Shown in pieces: positions 59,919 to 64,000 of a stretch of 64,000 bases of DNA. The translations under genes and the position numbers were made by a program. Positions within the stretch are counted from its first letter, which is position 1; each line of letters begins with the position of its first letter. The DNA is from Macrotrachela quadricornifera (Eukaryota > Rotifera > Eurotatoria > Philodinida > Philodinidae): contig JAJEKB010021488.1 of assembly GCA_022393335.1 (NCBI GenBank), positions 1,463,654 through 1,527,653 on the forward strand, given 5' to 3'. The notes below the pieces were generated by a model. It ran no database searches. It was not told the DNA's origin and was given only the letters and a program-made list of their open reading frames with translations.

Positions 59919-60974
59919 TCATTTTGTAGCTTCGGCATAACTTGGAGGAGACAGATAGGCGTAATCGGAGTTTCTCTCGCCAAAGAGTGAAAGCGAATTT
60001 AGATTGTGAAGACCTTGTGTGTGATAATCTTGGTAGGGTTTCGCAAGTGATTGGCTTTCCGTGCCGATTATAATCGGCACCGGTGTATCAAAGTTCGTAA
60101 ACATGCCAGAAGCTTTGACAGTGAATTGTAGAACATAGTCAACGGATGCAAAACCAGTATGATGCGTACCACCTTCGAAATGATACGTAGGCGCCAACTC
60201 GCGTGTTGGAATCGGTAAGGAAAACGATTCGGTTCTCCATGGATCCTTTGTATTGATAAAATTCGATAGAATGGCTTCGTAGATGGTTTCACGTCGTACG
60301 TTGCACTGAATACGATTTTGCTGGATGAGACACATGTGGATCTGTTTAATCTGAAGTTGGCGTGGATTTTCCAACTGTATGGTTCCCGTGATCATCTCAC
60401 CAGGCAGGTAACCTAGCTTATCGATCGTCCCTTTGAGATTGACCTCCTTTCTGTTGTGATTGGCGAAAATGGACGACGTCATAGTTTGTGGGTTATGTAA
60501 TATATTCACATGTGGAAAGACGGTGAGATAAAGGATTTGTTTCGGATCTCGTTTGTACCAGGATTTATCGATTACAAATTTGACATAGTATCGAACATGT
60601 GGATAACTTGTCGGATGATTGAGTGTAGGTGGTAGATGTGTCGGTAATCGGAAAGAAAAATTCCATGCATACTGACCAGGTTGATAGAGCAATTCGTTTT
60701 GTTCAGGCAATGGACTATCTAAGCTTTGTCGTTGTTTGAGAAACGATATGGTATGATAGTCAGTCTCTGTTCGTGTTGAACCATCGGAATTGCTAACCGT
60801 ACGAGTCGTAGTGTAACCAGTTTCACCATTTAGTTCGATAAAGACTTCGTCGATCTTGACTTTCTCATCGCGTATATGAACATGGACGGTGCCCGACACG
60901 AACTCATCGGCAAAATAGAACGGATTCACTCGATCGCAATTGATATTGATTTGGACACTGTTTCTCGAACCCAT
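59919..60974 (-). CDS. Arrestin-domain-containing protein (alpha-arrestin, ARRDC-like)
   Basis: An intronless gene of 351 codons. Alpha-arrestins are adaptors that recruit NEDD4-type ubiquitin ligases to membrane proteins. The N-terminal arrestin domain (about 5-160) has FYFADEFVSGTVHV, IELNGE, the PGQYAWNFSFRLP beta-strand motif and HVRYYVKFVIDKSW. The C-terminal arrestin domain (about 170-305) has NLKGTIDKLGYLPGEMITG, QLKIKQI-like IQLENPRQLQI, and VDYVLQFTVKASG. The tail carries a single PPSY (SPPSYAEATK), the PPxY ligand for WW domains. The start at 60974 gives the normal beginning of the fold. The next gene is 766 bp upstream on the same strand. No intron is predicted, unlike the nearby ABC and SRM genes. 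Family confident; cargo unknown. Confidence 0.92.
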   Translation of the reverse strand: MGSRNSVQININCDRVNPFYFADEFVSGTVHVHIRDEKVKIDEVFIELNGETGYTTTRTVSNSDGSTRTETDYHTISFLKQRQSLDSPLPEQNELLYQPGQYAWNFSFRLPTHLPPTLNHPTSYPHVRYYVKFVIDKSWYKRDPKQILYLTVFPHVNILHNPQTMTSSIFANHNRKEVNLKGTIDKLGYLPGEMITGTIQLENPRQLQIKQIHMCLIQQNRIQCNVRRETIYEAILSNFINTKDPWRTESFSLPIPTRELAPTYHFEGGTHHTGFASVDYVLQFTVKASGMFTNFDTPVPIIIGTESQSLAKPYQDYHTQGLHNLNSLSLFGERNSDYAYLSPPSYAEATK

Positions 60975-61740
60975 AATCGTTCGTCTGAGATAATTCTACA
61001 AACAAAGAAAACTTATTTTTTTATTACCCTACAGAATTCTGCTCATTCGTTTGTCTCTCAAGACTGTTTTGTGCTCAAACATCAAAACAGCTCGACAAGC
61101 TTCAACTAAAATGTAAGTGACATGGTTTTTATTGAAAGAAAAAAAATGTCTTCTTATTTTGACGACGCAAAAAATAATCATCAACGTACGTCAACATTCG
61201 CCAACGTTTAGTTTGATGCGCAGGTAGAAGGAAAAGAAACGTCGACGATGTACGTCATTATCACGACTTGTCTTTTATTCATCGTCTGTCTGCATTGACT
61301 AACAATGAATCATTTGTTGCATGTGAGATGTACAAAGAACAGAGAAAAATTGTCACATTTATTATACGGAAAGCTTTACTTAGTTCATAGAAGAATTCAT
61401 TAATAGAGAAAAAATCTTAAGAATCGAATTTATTCAAGATTATATAAAAGCGATTAGGAACCGTACAATGGTTCATATCGGTGAATTAACAAAGATTCTA
61501 TGGTTTGATCAGACTATCAAAAAATGATCATATAATTACTATTCACGTCCTCCATCTACTTAATTTTTAGTTCACCATTTTCACTTATTGAGCATATGAC
61601 ATTTGTATTTTTGTGCCATTTGTTATATCTATGTTATAGCCAAAAATGAAAGAAAAATCACAATTTCAGTTCATAATTTTTAAAAAGCAGTTTATATACT
61701 CTTTTCTCCATTATATTCGAACATTTGTGAATATTGATGG
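60975..61740. other. Spacer between the arrestin-domain and PhnD-like genes
   Basis: 766 bp, AT-rich, containing the promoter of the arrestin-domain gene and the 3' flank of the PhnD-like gene. A short cluster of ACGTC-containing words lies at 61180-61260 (TACGTCAACATTCGCCAACG and AAACGTCGACGATGTACGTC). No gene seen. Confidence 0.5.
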
Positions 61741-62559
61741 TTATAGTAATTGGTAATTGGCATCTTCTACAGTCAAAAACAGTCTAAGAATTGGTATATA
61801 ATCTGTATTTGAAACAGGCACTAAAGCTTTGATTCCTGCTTGAGTCATTGTCACTTGTAAAACTGGATCTGGTTCGGCTAGAGCTTGCTGAAATATAGGT
61901 ATCCATTGATTTAGAGTAGGATTCGCTATCACTATTGGTGGAATAGGACATGGTCCAATTGAATCTACAATACGTAACCGCATAGCTAGAGTTGGATCAT
62001 TACGTTGTTCTTGAGCAAGAACAGCACTATCAATTGCTGCACAATCAAATTCTCCATTTAATACAAATTGAATCGAGCGTTGGTGAGAACCCGATGCGAA
62101 AGTTTGAGTAAAAAATGGAGCATCGTATCCTTGCTGAAAGAGATGATGACGAAGTAAATGATGTCCACTATTTGAACCAATGTCGTTATAACAGAATGAT
62201 GTTCCTTTTAAATCCTTTAGAGATTGATATTGACTACATTCTGATCTTACAATCACATCAGCAAAATATACAGGCTGTTCATTTGTTCTTGCATCTGCCA
62301 AAACAGGAGCACTGAATGCTGATAATGGAACACCATCATTTTGCAAACGTACTAATGGTAGTCCACAGATGAAGGCAATATCGATTTTTCCTTGACGTAG
62401 ACTAGTATCATCCAAAGCATCATACGGACTTTGATCGAAGTTGATGCTCATATCAAGAGTTTTGGCGAGTTGTTTTCCAATAGCCTCATACAAGTAGAAC
62501 ATATTTGGTCCAAGATAAGAACGTAAGCGCAGTGACGTAGAGTGAGCTGATTGAGCCAT
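61741..62559 (-). CDS. PhnD/PtxB-like substrate-binding protein, probably horizontally acquired
   Basis: An intronless gene of 272 codons resembling the periplasmic phosphonate/phosphite-binding proteins of bacterial ABC importers. Family landmarks: LRSYLGPNMFYLYEAIGKQL at the start, then a lobe with LRQGKIDIAFICGLPLVRL (about 55-73). After these come VYFADVIVRSE and LKDLKGTSFCYNDIGSNSGH (about 115-135, ligand-side loop), FVLNGEFDCAAIDSAVL (about 165-181), and the end block LVPVSNTDYIPI. There is no signal peptide or lipobox, so it would be cytosolic in a eukaryote and cannot act as a normal importer partner. Its frame is intact, with no stop over the full family length. It lies next to the arrestin gene on the same strand, so it is genomic and not an obvious contaminant. 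Ligand and role are unknown. Confidence 0.8.
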   Translation of the reverse strand: MAQSAHSTSLRLRSYLGPNMFYLYEAIGKQLAKTLDMSINFDQSPYDALDDTSLRQGKIDIAFICGLPLVRLQNDGVPLSAFSAPVLADARTNEQPVYFADVIVRSECSQYQSLKDLKGTSFCYNDIGSNSGHHLLRHHLFQQGYDAPFFTQTFASGSHQRSIQFVLNGEFDCAAIDSAVLAQEQRNDPTLAMRLRIVDSIGPCPIPPIVIANPTLNQWIPIFQQALAEPDPVLQVTMTQAGIKALVPVSNTDYIPILRLFLTVEDANYQLL

Positions 62560-64000
62560 GTATGAATTCTAGAAAGCAAATTTTATTTTCATTCATGCTT
62601 GTATCAAGCAAATAATTTAGTTTTGTTTCACTACCATCTTTTTACACATTGCGTCGTAGTTACGTCGTATCTACGCATGATTGCGTCGCATTTTGCTCGC
62701 ACACGAAGACATGAGAAGCAGTTTGTATCAACTCTATATACTAAACATCCATACAAAGTGAAAATTTTTTTCTGTTCTTTTAGATGCATTAAAAAACATG
62801 AAACATGTGGTTCTATTGCTTCTCGCATCATATCTATCTCATATGAAGTGTTTTTTTTTCTTCACAAACATTTCTTTTCGTGTCAATGTTGTGAGAGGCG
62901 AAATGCGAAAGTATATGAATGTGTTAAGACCCATCTGTAAATATATCGTGGGCTGGGCATTTCGTGATAAAAATTTTAGCTCGAAATATTATGCCTTGAA
63001 GTGTTCGCTCTGGTTGGTTTCAAAATGTAGCCAATACTTAGGGATAGAACTTAACAGAGTCCGATATTTTTATTTTTTTCTGTAGTCTGCCTTTTAAAGA
63101 AGTTCTTTGGCAGAATATGAAGTCTTAAGGGTGCATGTTCTCAAATGTTTTCTTCTTAGCTGGTATAAATCATAAAATCAAAAAATCTGGCTCTGTAAAC
63201 TTATAGTGTCATATCTTAGCTATGATTTAAAATAAACCCGAGCTTTCTAGCTTTTAAAATGGTATAAACATCTGGGATGCACGAAAACGCAAAATATTTT
63301 TTAGAAGTGTATTTTATGACTTTTCATCCGGTAAGTATTTTCCTATAATCTTAAACTATAGAAGACACTTTGGACTCATTATGACTGAAGATATTACAAC
63401 AGAAATGTTTTAGCCGTTTTATGTGAATGAACCTAAAAAACCAGATTTAGAAAGTGATATATGATTAATGAATGATGTGATAATAGCGTAATTAGTATTT
63501 TCAAAAAATAAAATAATGATAACCGTATTGGATGATCCAGTGGCGGCGGAGCGTCATTAACCTAAGTGAGGCCCATAATATTTTTTTTCTATGATAGACT
63601 TTTATCAAAAGATAAAGCAGAATATAATTCTTCTTTTTATTAGACCTCAGTAAAAACTACAACGGTCATTGTGAAAACAAAATGAATCAGAAGGTACCAA
63701 AAAATAACTTTCTCTGTTCGTTCTTCGATGCAAAGGTTGAACAGACACTTTTCAGATCAATAGAATCTGTTTTTTCTTTATATATGGGCGTGACCAGCCG
63801 TGTTGGTATTCCAAGATATAGGATAGGAAATAATATTATTTCAGGGACGTATATATAATGAATTTTATACCAAATGAAAGCGCGTCAAAAATAGGGTTTA
63901 TGGGTACTAAATAGTAAGAGTTTTATAAACTTTATAATGTTGAGCTAAAAAAATTTTGAAAAATTCTATATATTAAAAAATGTTAAAAATCTCACATTTT
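62560..64000. other. Right end of window, no gene recognised
   Basis: 1.4 kb upstream of the PhnD-like gene. It would include that gene's promoter. Short frames on both strands match nothing. CAGTGGCGGCGGAGC at about 63539 resembles the terminus of some hAT elements, but no partner end is visible. The last 170 bp are the dispersed repeat also seen at 4.2 kb. Confidence 0.5.
63830..64000. repeat. Dispersed repeat, second copy
   Basis: Same-strand similarity to 4200-4385 (CAAATGAAAGCGCGTCAAAAA against CAAAAGAAAGCTCGTCAAAAA, shortened here). Runs off the window edge. Confidence 0.55.

Noticed and set aside
63535..63575. CAGTGGCGGCGGAGC as a hAT transposon terminus
   Set aside because: No mirrored partner end or target duplication is visible before the window ends.

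Overview
The window is AT-rich eukaryotic DNA. Genes are split by spliceosomal introns with GT..AG borders, and repeats are dense. Two ordinary animal genes are clear: spermidine synthase and an arrestin-domain protein with a PPxY tail. A full-length MDR-type ABC transporter is also present. They are interleaved with genes of bacterial or fungal type: two intron-containing non-ribosomal peptide synthetase (NRPS) genes, a PhnD-like substrate-binding protein and a broken GNAT acetyltransferase. This mix fits a bdelloid rotifer, a group known to carry many horizontally acquired genes including NRPS. The species assignment is inference.

Layout: 1-9.8 kb, the 3' part of NRPS gene 1 (carrier domain, then a terminal condensation domain). 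Its introns hold a duplicated repeat-rich segment, a MULE transposase relic and other repeats. 9.8-16.1 kb, intergenic, with a tandem repeat, inverted-repeat elements and a TTAA-flanked element containing a near-perfect 190-bp-arm palindrome. 16.1-25.3 kb, spermidine synthase on the minus strand, in seven exons. Its 5.6-kb first intron holds a purine-rich minisatellite, a 400-N gap and a partial second copy of exon 1. 25.3-31.1 kb, repeats and a dead DDE transposase that looks like the parent of MITEs elsewhere in the window. 31.1-45.3 kb, NRPS gene 2, complete as A-PCP-C-PCP in eight exons (about 1277 aa). Its introns carry foldback elements, a putative Helitron and a mariner relic. 45.3-48.9 kb, inverted repeats only. 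48.9-58.2 kb, the ABC exporter, 26 exons, about 1305 aa, intact. 59.4-62.6 kb, minus strand: GNAT relic, arrestin-domain gene and PhnD-like gene. 62.6-64 kb, no gene seen.

The most interesting biology is the NRPS pair beside an MDR-type exporter. In gene 2, one adenylation domain serves two carrier domains. In both NRPS genes the carrier exon lies inside a segment of about 2.5 kb that is nearly identical in the two loci. Homology stops abruptly within both flanking introns, while the following condensation domains differ strongly. This looks like NRPS domain shuffling through introns. All exon joins given here were checked for codon phase by hand, but none has transcript support.
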